Part shown: one piece after another, positions 25,266 to 33,230 of the stretch
Position numbering within the stretch: position 1 is the stretch's first letter
Layout: each line of letters begins with the position of its first letter
From: Nocardioides sp.
GTDB taxonomy: Bacteria > Actinomycetota > Actinomycetes > Propionibacteriales > Nocardioidaceae
Assembly: GCF_030150155.1 (NCBI RefSeq)
Contig: NZ_JASLGR010000052.1
Coordinates: 1 to 57,263, forward strand
DNA: 57,263 bases
Direction: 5' to 3'
The notes under the pieces: generated by a model
Databases searched by the model: none
What the model saw: the letters and a program-made list of their open reading frames with translations, nothing else
Told to the model about the DNA's origin: nothing
Made by a program: the position numbers and the translations under genes

Positions 25266-25302
25266 GAGCGACGGACTGCTCACCCCTGCCGACGGACCGG
25301 CC
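25266..25302 (+). promoter_or_regulatory. fliH leader: tandem ACGGAC hairpins (candidate CsrA binding leader)
   Basis: Hairpin 1 GAGCG-ACGGAC-TGCTC (25266-25281, one G-U pair), hairpin 2 TGCCG-ACGGAC-CGGCC (25287-25302, 4 bp plus a terminal mismatch). Each has a GGA hexaloop. The order and sequence match the fliJ leader, about 3.7 kb downstream. Confidence 0.65.
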
Positions 25303-25329
25303 CACCCCCTGAGCACGACGGGACCCCTC

Positions 25330-25992
25330 ATGCCCTTCTCCGAGCACCAGGTGATCCGCGCCGGCGCGACCGCCCCGCTCGAGGCACTGCCCACCCCCGA
25401 CCTGCCCCGCGGCGAGGTCGAGCAGAGCGAGCTGGCCCGCACCGTCCTGGGCGAGATCGCCGACACCGCGCGGGCCGAGGCCCACGCCCAGGGGTACGCC
25501 GTCGGGTGGGCGCAGGGCCGCCGCGAGGCCCAGCGGGTAGCCGACCAGACCGCCGCCGAGGTCGAGGTGCTGCGCCAGGCCGCCGACGCCCGCCGTGCCG
25601 TCGAGCATGCCGAGGCGGTCGACGCCCTGGGCCGTGCCGCCGATCAGGTCCGCGGTCTGCTGGCCACGCTGTGCGCGACCATCGAGGAGCAGTCCACCGA
25701 GCTGGCCTGGGCCCTGACCGAGGCGCTGATGGAGCGTGAGGTCCAGGTGGCGCCCGCTGCCGACGTCGTACGCCGGGTGCTGACCGTCCTGCCTCCGGTG
25801 CCGGTCGCCACCGTCCGCCTCCCCACCGCCCTTGCCGCCGACCCTGCCGTCGCCGACCTCGCCGCCCGCGGCCTCCAGATCCACCCCGACCCGACCCTGG
25901 GCCCGGCCGACGCGCTGGTCGAGGCCAATGGCGCCGTCACCGATCTGCGGATCACCTCGGCGATGGAACGGGTCAAGGCAGTCCTGCTCTGA
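25330..25992 (+). CDS. fliH: Flagellar export ATPase regulator FliH
   Basis: Peripheral stalk protein that controls FliI. From ATG 25330 it is 220 residues. A coiled-coil region (EVEQSELARTVLGEIADTARAEAHAQGYAVGWAQGRREAQRVADQTAAEVEVLRQAADA, about 30-88) with the GxxxG-like GYAVGWAQG spacing and a C-terminal V-type ATPase E-like domain (ALTEALMEREVQVAPAADVVRRVLTVLP...LQIHPDPTLGPADALVEANGAVTDLRITSAMERVKAVLL). A GTG at 25264 is the frame's first start, but it lies in the hairpin leader. Overlaps fliI (ATGA). Confidence 0.85.
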   Translation: MPFSEHQVIRAGATAPLEALPTPDLPRGEVEQSELARTVLGEIADTARAEAHAQGYAVGWAQGRREAQRVADQTAAEVEVLRQAADARRAVEHAEAVDALGRAADQVRGLLATLCATIEEQSTELAWALTEALMEREVQVAPAADVVRRVLTVLPPVPVATVRLPTALAADPAVADLAARGLQIHPDPTLGPADALVEANGAVTDLRITSAMERVKAVLL

Positions 25993-27299
25993 TGGCGATC
26001 CTGACCGACCAGCACGTCCACGACGCCCTCTCCGCGGCCCGACCGCTCGCGCTCGGCACGGTCGTCGAGATCGTCGGCCTGCACCTGGTGATCACCGGGC
26101 TGCCCGCGGCGGTCGGCGACCTGGTGGAGATCAACGGCTCCCTGCTCGCCGAGGTCGCCGCGCTGCGTCCCGACTCGATGATCTGCCTGCCGCTGGGCAC
26201 GACGGTCGGTGTGAAGGTCGGCGACTTCGTCCGCCACACCGGCGGCCCGCTGCGGATCGGGGTCGGCGATGCCCTGCTCGGCCGGGTGCTCGACGGGCTG
26301 GGGCGTCCGATCGACGGCGGCCCCGCCCTCGACTCCCTCCCCCGGGTCAGTGTGGAGAACGCCGCACCGGGGGCACTGAAGCGTCCCCGGATCGAGGATC
26401 CGGTTTTGCTCGGCGTACGCGCTCTGGATGCGCTCACCCCCTGTGGTCTGGGTCAGCGGATCGGGATCATGGCGGGCTCGGGCGTCGGCAAGTCGTCGCT
26501 GATGTCGATGATCGCCCGTGGCACCTCGGCCGACGTCAACGTGATCGCCCTGGTCGGTGAGCGGGGTCGCGAGGTCCGCGAGTTCATCGACAACGACCTC
26601 GGCCCCGAGGGCCTGGCCCGCTCGGTCGTGGTGGTGGCGACCTCGGACGCCCCCGCGGTGGAGCGGCTGCGCAGCGCCTTCGTCGCCACCCGGATCGCGG
26701 AGTCCTTCCGCGACGCCGGCAAGAACGTCGTGCTGATGATGGATTCGCTGACCCGGGTCGCGATGGCCCAGCGCGAGATCGGTCTGTCGGCCGGGGAGCC
26801 GCCGGCGACCCGTGGCTACCCGCCCAGCGTCTTCGGGACCATGCCGCGGCTGCTGGAGCGGGCTGGCACCTCACCGGACGGCTCGATCACCGGGCTCTAC
26901 TCGGTGCTGGTCGAGGGCGACGACCTGCAGGACCCGATCGGCGACACCGCCCGATCGATCCTGGACGGCCACATCGTGCTCTCGCGCTCGCTGGCCACCG
27001 CAGGGCACTTCCCCGCGATCGACGTCCTGGAGTCGATCTCTCGACTCCAGTCCACCGTCACCACCCCCGAGCAGCAGGCCGACGCCCGCCGTCTGCGCCA
27101 GCTGCTGGCCGCACACCGCAACGTCAAGGAGCTGGTCGAGATCGGCGCGTACGCCGCCGGCTCCGACCCCACGGCCGACGAGGCCCTGGAGCTGATGCCC
27201 CAGATCAACGCCTTCCTGTGCCAGCGGATGGACGAGCCGCCGGCCGACACCTGGGCGGCCCTGCACCACCTGCTACACCGCCCGGTCGTCCTGCCCTAG
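25992..27299 (+). CDS. fliI: Flagellum-specific export ATPase FliI
   Basis: Type III export ATPase. The 435 residues contain Walker A (AGSGVGKSS, 161-169), Walker B (VVLMMDSLTRVAM), the ATP synthase signature (PPATRGYPPSVFGTMPRLLERAG) and the arginine finger region (TVTTPEQQADARRLR). It begins with a standard FliI N-domain. Its stop codon TAG shares a CTAG with the stop of the convergent small gene that follows, which marks the boundary of the inserted block. Confidence 0.97.
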   Translation: MAILTDQHVHDALSAARPLALGTVVEIVGLHLVITGLPAAVGDLVEINGSLLAEVAALRPDSMICLPLGTTVGVKVGDFVRHTGGPLRIGVGDALLGRVLDGLGRPIDGGPALDSLPRVSVENAAPGALKRPRIEDPVLLGVRALDALTPCGLGQRIGIMAGSGVGKSSLMSMIARGTSADVNVIALVGERGREVREFIDNDLGPEGLARSVVVVATSDAPAVERLRSAFVATRIAESFRDAGKNVVLMMDSLTRVAMAQREIGLSAGEPPATRGYPPSVFGTMPRLLERAGTSPDGSITGLYSVLVEGDDLQDPIGDTARSILDGHIVLSRSLATAGHFPAIDVLESISRLQSTVTTPEQQADARRLRQLLAAHRNVKELVEIGAYAAGSDPTADEALELMPQINAFLCQRMDEPPADTWAALHHLLHRPVVLP

Positions 27300-27538
27300 T
27301 CCTTCTCCGACGCCGCCTTCTCTTCCGCCGTGGCCTTCTTCCGCGCGAAGCGACCATAGACGTAGACGAACGGCATGAACGGCGCCAGGAACCCCGCTAT
27401 ATAGAAGAGTCCCCACGTCGTGGCGAGCGAGGTCGGACGGTTGTCCACCTCGGCCCGGTCGGCGAGGTAGTTGTAGGCCCACCACCACAAGAGACACTCT
27501 CCCAGGAAGACCAGCACACCCAGCGCCACCGGCATCAC
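27296..27538 (-). CDS. Small membrane protein, WAYxxLADR family (copy 1)
   Basis: An 80-residue protein of unknown function. It has two hydrophobic segments (about 5-22 and 44-62), linked by WWWAYNYLADRAEVDNRPTSLATTWG, and a Lys-rich tail. It is a clear paralogue of the longer protein at 28023: both have W-A-Y-x-[FY]-L-A-D-R and then S-L-A-[ST]-T-x-G-L-[FL]-Y-[IL]. It converges on fliI, with overlapping stops. The block holding it separates fliI from fliJ and is less GC-rich, consistent with acquisition. Confidence 0.65.
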   Translation of the reverse strand: MMPVALGVLVFLGECLLWWWAYNYLADRAEVDNRPTSLATTWGLFYIAGFLAPFMPFVYVYGRFARKKATAEEKAASEKD

Positions 27539-27816
27539 GGATCTCCTCTGCGTGCCACGTCACCTGTCCGCACCGAGCGGGACCGTTCGTACAGTTCCAG
27601 CACCCCGGTCACCGCTGTCACGCTCGTCAGCGGGACGTCCCCGTTTCGCAGTTGCCTCAGCATCCTTCACTCCCCCGGTCCGTTCCAGCAGACCTTAGGG
27701 ATGCCGATCTGACCGCGCAGTGCTTCACCTCCCCGATCCGACCTCCGCGACGAGAAGTTGTGCTGAGTGTGACAAAAAAGCAGCGTGACCGGCACGGTCG
27801 ACAGCCGAGGCGGCGG
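27539..27816. other. Non-coding stretch in the inserted block
   Basis: About 280 bp with no convincing gene. Frames are open only in anti-codon-bias direction, and no RNA or repeat is recognised. Confidence 0.4.
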
Positions 27817-27987
27817 TCACCTCCGGCCCCGCCACCACAGCCAGCCTCGACTCACCAGCGCAATGAGAAGGACGCCCAGGAGGACGGCGGGAATCATGCC
27901 GAACCACGTCCGGAGGTCCGGGAAGGCAGCGAACCACGCTGCACACACCCCCACCGAGAAGACAAAGGTGATGACGTAGCGATACAT
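27817..27987 (-). CDS. 56-residue membrane protein, unknown
   Basis: Short protein MYRYVITFVFSVGVCAAWF..., with two hydrophobic segments (about 4-20 and 31-46) and a short basic end. Start ATG has GGGAGG at a suitable distance. It lies between the two WAYxxLADR proteins and is probably part of the same small operon. The GC content here is lower than in the flagellar genes. Confidence 0.55.
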   Translation of the reverse strand: MYRYVITFVFSVGVCAAWFAAFPDLRTWFGMIPAVLLGVLLIALVSRGWLWWRGRR

Positions 27988-28022
27988 GAGGCCTCCCACT
28001 CGAATCCTTACTCCAACAGACA

Positions 28023-28520
28023 TCAGGAATGCCGAAACAACCACGCGGCCCGCTCCCCAGAGCCGACACGACGATCGCGCCGCAGTTCCTGCACGTCGCG
28101 ACTGCGCAAGTGGGACCTTGAACCATTCTTCAGGTCCGCGACGACAAGGACCACACCTAACGCCGCCGCCGGCACCCAAACAAAGGCAGCCAGATGCCCT
28201 ATGGAGACATGGAAGAAGTACGCCAGAACCAGACTCAGGGTGTACGCAGAGAAGACGGCAGAGGCGACGTCCTTGACGAGGGTCCATGCCATCCGGGAAT
28301 CATCAAGGGAGTCGCTTTCAGCCCAACCCCCATGTGACATCAGCCTCTGACACATATGCACAAATGGAACGAATGCGGAAAACATCCCGGAGAGGTAGAG
28401 GAGGCCCACTGTGCTCGCGAGCGAAAATTCATCGTCGTTCCGTCGTTCCCGGTCGGCCAAGAAGCCGTAAGCCCAGCACCAGAGAACTAATTGGATTGCC
28501 ACTTGAATGACCACAAGCAA
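28023..28520 (-). CDS. Membrane protein, WAYxxLADR family (copy 2)
   Basis: A 165-residue protein with about four hydrophobic segments. Its first 60 residues align with copy 1 (LWCWAYGFLADRERRNDDEFSLASTVGLLYLSG against WWWAYNYLADR...SLATTWGLFYIAG). I place the start at TTG 28520 because GGGAGGAGG lies 5 nt before it and this makes the N-terminus match copy 1; the frame extends 56 codons upstream to ATG 28688, with no similar residues. The C-terminal half (about 95-165) is absent from copy 1. Function unknown. Confidence 0.55.
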   Translation of the reverse strand: MLVVIQVAIQLVLWCWAYGFLADRERRNDDEFSLASTVGLLYLSGMFSAFVPFVHMCQRLMSHGGWAESDSLDDSRMAWTLVKDVASAVFSAYTLSLVLAYFFHVSIGHLAAFVWVPAAALGVVLVVADLKNGSRSHLRSRDVQELRRDRRVGSGERAAWLFRHS

Positions 28521-28914
28521 CGTTGCCTCCTCCCAACAACCGTTGCGCGCTGTTCGGCCTTTCCACGACCAGTCGAGCTGCCAGTGACGCGCGCCGGCCT
28601 TGAAGGTGGATGAGAAGCGCCACGCAAGACCGACGTTGCATGATGGATCGTCGCTGTCCCCCACAATCCGCTCATCGTTCGCTCCCATCAGACCCTGCGC
28701 AGCAGATCAGCGTGCCACGGCAACCTTGGGTGGCTGCCGAAGCCACCGGACAGCGATGGCGACCAAGAACCTGATCCCAATACAAGAAGTTGTGCCTCGC
28801 GTCACAAAAAGCGAAGGCGCCGGGGCAGTTCCACCACGCGGGATGAACTGGACCCGCGACACCCCATACGTCCCCTCACCCAGACCCGGGACCCCAATCG
28901 GGACCCCCACCCGG
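28521..28914. other. Non-coding stretch before fliJ
   Basis: About 390 bp. An open minus frame reaches 28688 upstream of the membrane gene but lacks support, and a 67-codon minus frame at 28707-28910 looks like chance. GGGAC and CCGGG repeats occur at 28880-28915. The fliJ promoter follows. Confidence 0.4.
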
Positions 28915-28942
28915 CTCAGGTCGTTGGGAGGGCCGCCGAAGG
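28915..28942 (+). promoter_or_regulatory. FliA-type promoter of fliJ
   Basis: CTCA, 16 nt, GCCGAAGG. The promoter and leader together resemble those of fliH over about 70 bp, so this may be a duplicated promoter-leader cassette. Confidence 0.7.
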
Positions 28943-28950
28943 GTCAGGTC

Positions 28951-28988
28951 GAGCGACGGACCGCTCACCCCCTGCCGACGGATCGGCA
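28951..28988 (+). promoter_or_regulatory. fliJ leader: tandem ACGGAY hairpins (candidate CsrA binding leader)
   Basis: Hairpin 1 GAGCG-ACGGAC-CGCTC (28951-28966), hairpin 2 TGCCG-ACGGAT-CGGCA (28973-28988), both 5-bp stems with GGA hexaloops. The first begins 8 nt after the -10, at the expected transcript start. One stem pair is G-C here and G-U in the fliH copy. Confidence 0.7.
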
Positions 28989-29039
28989 AGCCCCTGATCG
29001 ACCCTGCCTGGGCGATCCCTGCGATGAAGGCTGTACGCC

Positions 29040-29537
29040 GTGTCCGTGCGCGTTGACCTCGATCCCGGCCTCCGGGCCGTCGAACGGGTCCGTGGTGTCG
29101 AGGAGTCAGCGACCCTCCTCGAGCTCCAGCACGCCCTGAGCGAGCAGTCAGCCCGCGAGGCCCGGCTTGCCCAGCTCCAGGCGCAGCTGCGTGCCGCGTC
29201 CAGCCTGGAGTCCGAGATCCTCGGCGCAGGCACCCCCGGTGCCCTGCTGACCCTACGGATGTCGCTCAGTCAGCTCAACGACTCCCTGGTGATCGCCCGC
29301 GAGGAGATCGCCGAGGCCACCGAGGTCACCTCGGCCGCCCGGACGCGGTGGGAGGGCGCCAAGACCCGGCTCTCCGCCGTCGAGCAGCTGCTCGCCCGCC
29401 GTGCCGCCGAGCGCCGTCTGGCCCGCGAGCGCAAGCTCGCCAAGGAGGCCGACGACCTCGCCGGCCAGACCTGGCTCCGCGCCCGCACCGCCCACGACTC
29501 CACCCCGCACCACAACGCCCAGGAGGGCACCCGATGA
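29040..29537 (+). CDS. fliJ: FliJ-like export component
   Basis: Coiled-coil stalk protein of the export apparatus. The 165 residues are almost entirely helical: an N-terminal helix (LRAVERVRGVEESATLLELQHALSEQSAREARLAQLQAQL), a middle helix (LLTLRMSLSQLNDSLVIAREEIAEATEVTSAARTRWEGAKTRLSAVEQLL) and a basic end. GTG start at 29040. The next gene overlaps by 4 bp. The call relies on coiled-coil pattern, order and neighbourhood. Confidence 0.75.
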   Translation: MSVRVDLDPGLRAVERVRGVEESATLLELQHALSEQSAREARLAQLQAQLRAASSLESEILGAGTPGALLTLRMSLSQLNDSLVIAREEIAEATEVTSAARTRWEGAKTRLSAVEQLLARRAAERRLARERKLAKEADDLAGQTWLRARTAHDSTPHHNAQEGTR

Positions 29538-30247
29538 GCGTCACGTCCGTGATGGACCGCATCCAGGCGATCGAGGCCCAGATCGAGCAGCTCAGCAGCC
29601 TGACCTCCTCGGACAGTTCGAGCACCTTCAGCACCGAGCTCAACAGCGCCCTGGGGACCACCTCGACGACCGGGACCAGCACCACCCTGGGCCGCGCCAC
29701 CACCTCCAGCGAGGTCAGCGCCGCTCAGCAGCAGGTGATCTCGGCGGCCGAGTCCGCGCTCGGGGTGCCCTACGTCTGGGGTGGCAACTCGCTCAGCACC
29801 GGCGTGGACTGCTCCGGCCTGGTGCAGCAGGCCTACAAGGCCATCGGGATCGACCTGCCGCGGCTCTCGGCCGACCAGGCCAAGTCCGGCACCGCCGTCA
29901 GCTCCCTGGCCGACGCCCAGCCCGGCGACCTGCTCGCCTGGGACAACTCCAGCCGCAACAACGGTGCCGACCACATCGCGATCTACCTAGGCAACGGCAA
30001 GATGATCGAGGCCCCGCGCACCGGCCTGGACGTCCGCATCGTCGACGTGCCCTCGACGCCGGACTACATCCGCCGCGTGATCGGCACCACTGGCACCTCG
30101 ACCACCACGGGCAGCACCGCGACGTCGACCCGTACGACGACCGGCGACGCCACCGCCGCCGCGGTACGGGCCGCGATCGGCTCGGAGTCGGTCGCCACGT
30201 CCCGGTCGGCGTACGACCTCCAGGCTCTCTTCGCGGGGCTGAGCTGA
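29534..30247 (+). CDS. NlpC/P60 peptidoglycan hydrolase
   Basis: Probably cuts peptidoglycan so the rod or hook can pass. The 237 residues have a low-complexity Ser/Thr linker (about 20-55) and an NlpC/P60 domain with catalytic Cys (GVDCSGLVQQAY, about 95) and His (GADHIAIYLGNGKMIEAP, about 155), plus NlpC-like QPGDLLAWD. No FlgJ was found, and this protein lies where a muramidase would be expected. It lacks a clear signal peptide, so export through the flagellar apparatus is plausible. Confidence 0.85.
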   Translation: MSVTSVMDRIQAIEAQIEQLSSLTSSDSSSTFSTELNSALGTTSTTGTSTTLGRATTSSEVSAAQQQVISAAESALGVPYVWGGNSLSTGVDCSGLVQQAYKAIGIDLPRLSADQAKSGTAVSSLADAQPGDLLAWDNSSRNNGADHIAIYLGNGKMIEAPRTGLDVRIVDVPSTPDYIRRVIGTTGTSTTTGSTATSTRTTTGDATAAAVRAAIGSESVATSRSAYDLQALFAGLS

Positions 30248-31671
30248 TGACGACCCTGCCCGCCGTCTCCACCATCCTGCCGACGCTCCAGCGCACGGCC
30301 GCCGAGCCCCGCCAGCGCCCCTCGGCGCGCTCGGGCGAGGGCGCCCAGAGCGGCACCCGCGCCACCCGTGACCAGTCCCACCGGGCCCAGAAGGCCGACG
30401 AGACCGAGCGCGACAGCACCGACGCCACCGAGCCCAAGGCCGCCGGCCAGGACTTCCTCGCCGCGCTTGAGGCCGCCCTCGGTGCCTCCACCACTCCGAG
30501 CCCCGCGACGCCGCCGACGGCCGCAGCGGCGACCGGAGCCGGCGACACCACCGTCGCCGCCACGCTCCCGGGCAGCGCCCGCGCCCTCTTCGCGGGGCTG
30601 CCCGGGTCCATCTCGGCCACGGTGGGCGACGCCACCGCAGCCGGTACGCCGTCACCCGCGGGCCCCACCGCCGGTGCGACCGGGGCGACCGCCGCAGCCC
30701 CGTCGGTGCTGGCGCAGGGGGCGGCCGCGACCGTCGCCGAGAGCGCAGGCAAGACCGACACGGCGTCCGCATCGACCACCCCGGCCACCCCCACCGCCCA
30801 GCCGACCGGCACCCTGGCCGGTACCCCACACGGCGTCACGGCCCCGGGCGCGCAGGCCGACGGCACCCAGAACGGCACCACCGGGCAGGGCAGCCAGGGC
30901 AGCCAGGGCAGCCAGGGCAGCCAGGGCAGCCAGGGCGACCCGAGCACCACCGGCCAGACCGGTGCCCAGGGCGCCCAGGCCTCCCAGAGCACCGGACCAG
31001 CAGGACAGGCAGGCCAGAGCGCCACCGCCCAGCGGAGCACCGACGACACGGCGACCGCCACCGACCCGACCTCGGCGTCGGTCACCTCGGCCGCGGGCGC
31101 CACCCTCCCCACCACCACCACCAGCACCGCGACCTCGACGAAGCCGACCGCCACCGAGGCGATGGCCCGCCAGGTCTTCCCCGAGATCACCCGGTTCGCC
31201 CAGACCGCGACGCCGGGCACCCACCGGCTCGCCATCACCCTGCACCCCGAGGACCTCGGCGAAGTGAAGGTGACGATGGTGGTCAGGGCCGGGACCCTCC
31301 AGGTGCACCTGTCGGCCGACACCCCGGCCGCCCGGGCCGCGCTCGCCAACGGGACCTCGGAGCTGCACCGGATGCTGGAGTTCGCCAGCTCGGCCGACAC
31401 CCGGGTCGTCGTACGCGATGCGAGCGGTGCCAGCACCGACACCCGCAGCGGTGCAGGCTCGGCCGGCACCGACACCGGCCAGAGCGCGGGCAACCCGCAG
31501 GGCGGCCAGAACGGCGGCACCGGGCAGCGTCCCGAGAGCGCCGAGGAGTGGGTCGAGGGCTGGTCCAGCCCGGCCCGGACCGCCCCGACCCGTACCACCT
31601 CCACCACCGAGCCGACCACCGTCGGCACGGCCGCCACGACAACCGCCGGTCGCCTCGACCGGTTGATGTGA
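30247..31671 (+). CDS. fliK: Flagellar hook-length control protein FliK
   Basis: Controls the switch from hook to filament export. Of 474 residues, the first about 300 are Ala/Thr/Gly/Pro-rich and include a (GSQ)5 run. The conserved C-terminal domain (about 305-395) includes HRLAITLHPEDLGEVKVTMVVRAGTLQVHLSADTPAARAALANGTSELHRMLEF. Low-complexity N-termini are typical of FliK. Starts within the stop of the hydrolase gene (overlap by 1 bp). Confidence 0.9.
   Translation: MTTLPAVSTILPTLQRTAAEPRQRPSARSGEGAQSGTRATRDQSHRAQKADETERDSTDATEPKAAGQDFLAALEAALGASTTPSPATPPTAAAATGAGDTTVAATLPGSARALFAGLPGSISATVGDATAAGTPSPAGPTAGATGATAAAPSVLAQGAAATVAESAGKTDTASASTTPATPTAQPTGTLAGTPHGVTAPGAQADGTQNGTTGQGSQGSQGSQGSQGSQGDPSTTGQTGAQGAQASQSTGPAGQAGQSATAQRSTDDTATATDPTSASVTSAAGATLPTTTTSTATSTKPTATEAMARQVFPEITRFAQTATPGTHRLAITLHPEDLGEVKVTMVVRAGTLQVHLSADTPAARAALANGTSELHRMLEFASSADTRVVVRDASGASTDTRSGAGSAGTDTGQSAGNPQGGQNGGTGQRPESAEEWVEGWSSPARTAPTRTTSTTEPTTVGTAATTTAGRLDRLM
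30892..30936 (+). repeat. Five tandem 9-bp units inside fliK
   Basis: The unit AGCCAGGGC is repeated exactly five times and encodes (GSQ)5. Copy number could vary by slippage. Confidence 0.9.
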
Positions 31672-31679
31672 GGAGCATC

Positions 31680-32147
31680 GTGACCGTCTCTCCCACCGAT
31701 ACCTTCGCCGCGTCCCTGGCGGCGGCCTCGTCGAGCTCCACCACGTCGAGCACGTCGACGAGCTCGACCGACGACTACGACATGTTCCTCCAGCTCCTGG
31801 TGGCCCAGCTCAAGTACCAGGACCCGATGAACCCCACGGACTCGACGCAGTTCCTGTCCCAGAACGCTCAGTTCACCTCGCTGCAGAAGATGGGCGAGCT
31901 CAACGACACGATGACGTCGATGCTCTCGGTGCAGTCCTCCTTCGGGTCGACCAACCTGATCGGCAAGACGGTCACCTACGCCAACGCCGACGGCACCACC
32001 GGCAGCGGCGTCGCCACCGGCGTCACCTTCTACTCCGGAGGCCCCGTCCTCACCGTCGACGGCAAGGAGGTCGCCGTGTCCCAGGTGATCACCGTCGGCT
32101 CCACCGCCTCGTCGGGCACGACCGACACCACCGACACCACCGCCTGA
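31680..32147 (+). CDS. flgD: Hook capping protein FlgD
   Basis: Scaffold needed for hook growth. The 155 residues include the defining stretch DYDMFLQLLVAQLKYQDPMNPTDSTQFLSQNAQFTSLQKM and then NLIGKTVTYANADGTTGSGVATGVTFYSGGPVLTVDGKEV. It lacks a longer C-terminal domain found in some FlgD. GTG start at 31680 with AGGAG just upstream and overlapping the fliK stop. Confidence 0.93.
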   Translation: MTVSPTDTFAASLAAASSSSTTSSTSTSSTDDYDMFLQLLVAQLKYQDPMNPTDSTQFLSQNAQFTSLQKMGELNDTMTSMLSVQSSFGSTNLIGKTVTYANADGTTGSGVATGVTFYSGGPVLTVDGKEVAVSQVITVGSTASSGTTDTTDTTA

Positions 32148-32174
32148 TCCTCACCCACCACCAGGAGTCATCCG

Positions 32175-33098
32175 ATGCTTCGTTCACTCTTCGCCGGCAT
32201 CAGCGGTCTGCGGGTCAACCAGACCATGCTCGACGTCACCGGCAACAACATCGCCAACGCCAACACCACCGGCTTCAAGTCGTCCTCGACCGTCTTCCAG
32301 GACACGCTCTCCCAGATGCTGACGGCGGGCTCGAACCCGACCGCCACCAGCGGTGGCACGAACCCGATCCAGATCGGCCTGGGCGTCCAGCTGGCCGCCA
32401 CGGCGGGGAACTTCACCCAGGGCGCCAACCAGACCACCGGTCGCCCGACCGACATGATGATCAACGGCGACGGCTTCTTCATCCTCGGCTCCGGCGACGT
32501 CGCCGCCGGTGGTGCCGCCCCGACGCTGACCTACACCCGCGCGGGCTCGTTCTCGTGGGACAAGACCGGCAACCTGGTCGCCCCCGACGGCAGCTTCGTG
32601 ATGGGGTACGCCGTCACCGGCTACACCTACACCACCGACCCGGCCACCGGCACGATCACCTCGCAGGCCACCTACGACACGTCGCAGCTGGTCAACCTCA
32701 AGCAGGTCGGCACGGTCGCGGCCGAGCCGGGCCCGGGCAACGCCACCCTGACGTCGTACGAGATCGGCTCCGACGGCGTCATCCGGGGTGTGTACGACGA
32801 CGGCATCCGGCGCGACATGGGCCAGGTCGCCCTCGCCACGTTCACCAACCCGCAGGGCCTGAACAAGGTCGGCGACACCCAGTTCGCCGAGGCCGCCAAC
32901 TCCGGTGCCGCCCAGATCGGCGCCCCCGGCAGCGCCGGCCACGGCGACCTGACCGTCGGCTCGGTCGAGATGTCCAACGTCGACCTCGCCCAGGAGTTCA
33001 CCAACCTGATCCTGGCCCAGCGCGGCTTCGAGGCCTCCTCGAAGGTGATCACCACCTCCGACCAGGTCCTGGAGACGCTGGTCAACATCAAGCGCTGA
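32175..33098 (+). CDS. flgE: Hook protein FlgE (hook/distal rod family)
   Basis: Hook subunit or equivalent. The 307 residues have the N-terminal MLRSLFAGISGLRVNQTMLDVTGNNIANANTTGFKSS motif and C-terminal NLILAQRGFEASSKVITTSDQVLETLVNIKR. It is shorter than the 400-residue FlgE of proteobacteria and lacks a large middle domain. No flgF or flgG was recognised in the window, so this single protein may serve both hook and distal rod. An AGGAG ribosome site precedes it. Confidence 0.92.
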   Translation: MLRSLFAGISGLRVNQTMLDVTGNNIANANTTGFKSSSTVFQDTLSQMLTAGSNPTATSGGTNPIQIGLGVQLAATAGNFTQGANQTTGRPTDMMINGDGFFILGSGDVAAGGAAPTLTYTRAGSFSWDKTGNLVAPDGSFVMGYAVTGYTYTTDPATGTITSQATYDTSQLVNLKQVGTVAAEPGPGNATLTSYEIGSDGVIRGVYDDGIRRDMGQVALATFTNPQGLNKVGDTQFAEAANSGAAQIGAPGSAGHGDLTVGSVEMSNVDLAQEFTNLILAQRGFEASSKVITTSDQVLETLVNIKR

Positions 33099-33115
33099 CC
33101 CTGAGCCGCACCGAG

Positions 33116-33172
33116 AAGTGTCGGTATCCGCCCGGAGATCCTCGACCGAGGAGGGCGGATCCCGACACTTTT
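33116..33172 (+). terminator. Intrinsic terminator after flgE
   Basis: Long stem, left arm AAGTGTCGG plus ATCCGCCC (one mismatch), right arm GGGCGGATCCCGACACTT, followed by TTTT. The clearest intrinsic terminator in the window. It separates flgE from the flbD operon. Confidence 0.9.
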
Positions 33173-33193
33173 CTGCGTGTTCGGGACGGAAGG

Positions 33194-33221
33194 CTCAGAT
33201 CGGGCACCGGCACGCCGAACA
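33194..33221 (+). promoter_or_regulatory. FliA-type promoter of flbD-motA-motB-fliL
   Basis: CTCA, 16 nt, GCCGAACA. It lies just after the flgE terminator, giving the flbD operon its own start. Confidence 0.75.
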
Positions 33222-33230
33222 CGTACCTGA

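Noticed and set aside
28707..28910. 67-codon minus frame
   Set aside because: No ribosome site, codon use or domain; sequence includes short GGGAC repeats.
30892..30936. Tandem repeat that might be a CRISPR or VNTR element
   Set aside because: Five adjoining 9-bp units with no spacers, in frame inside fliK.
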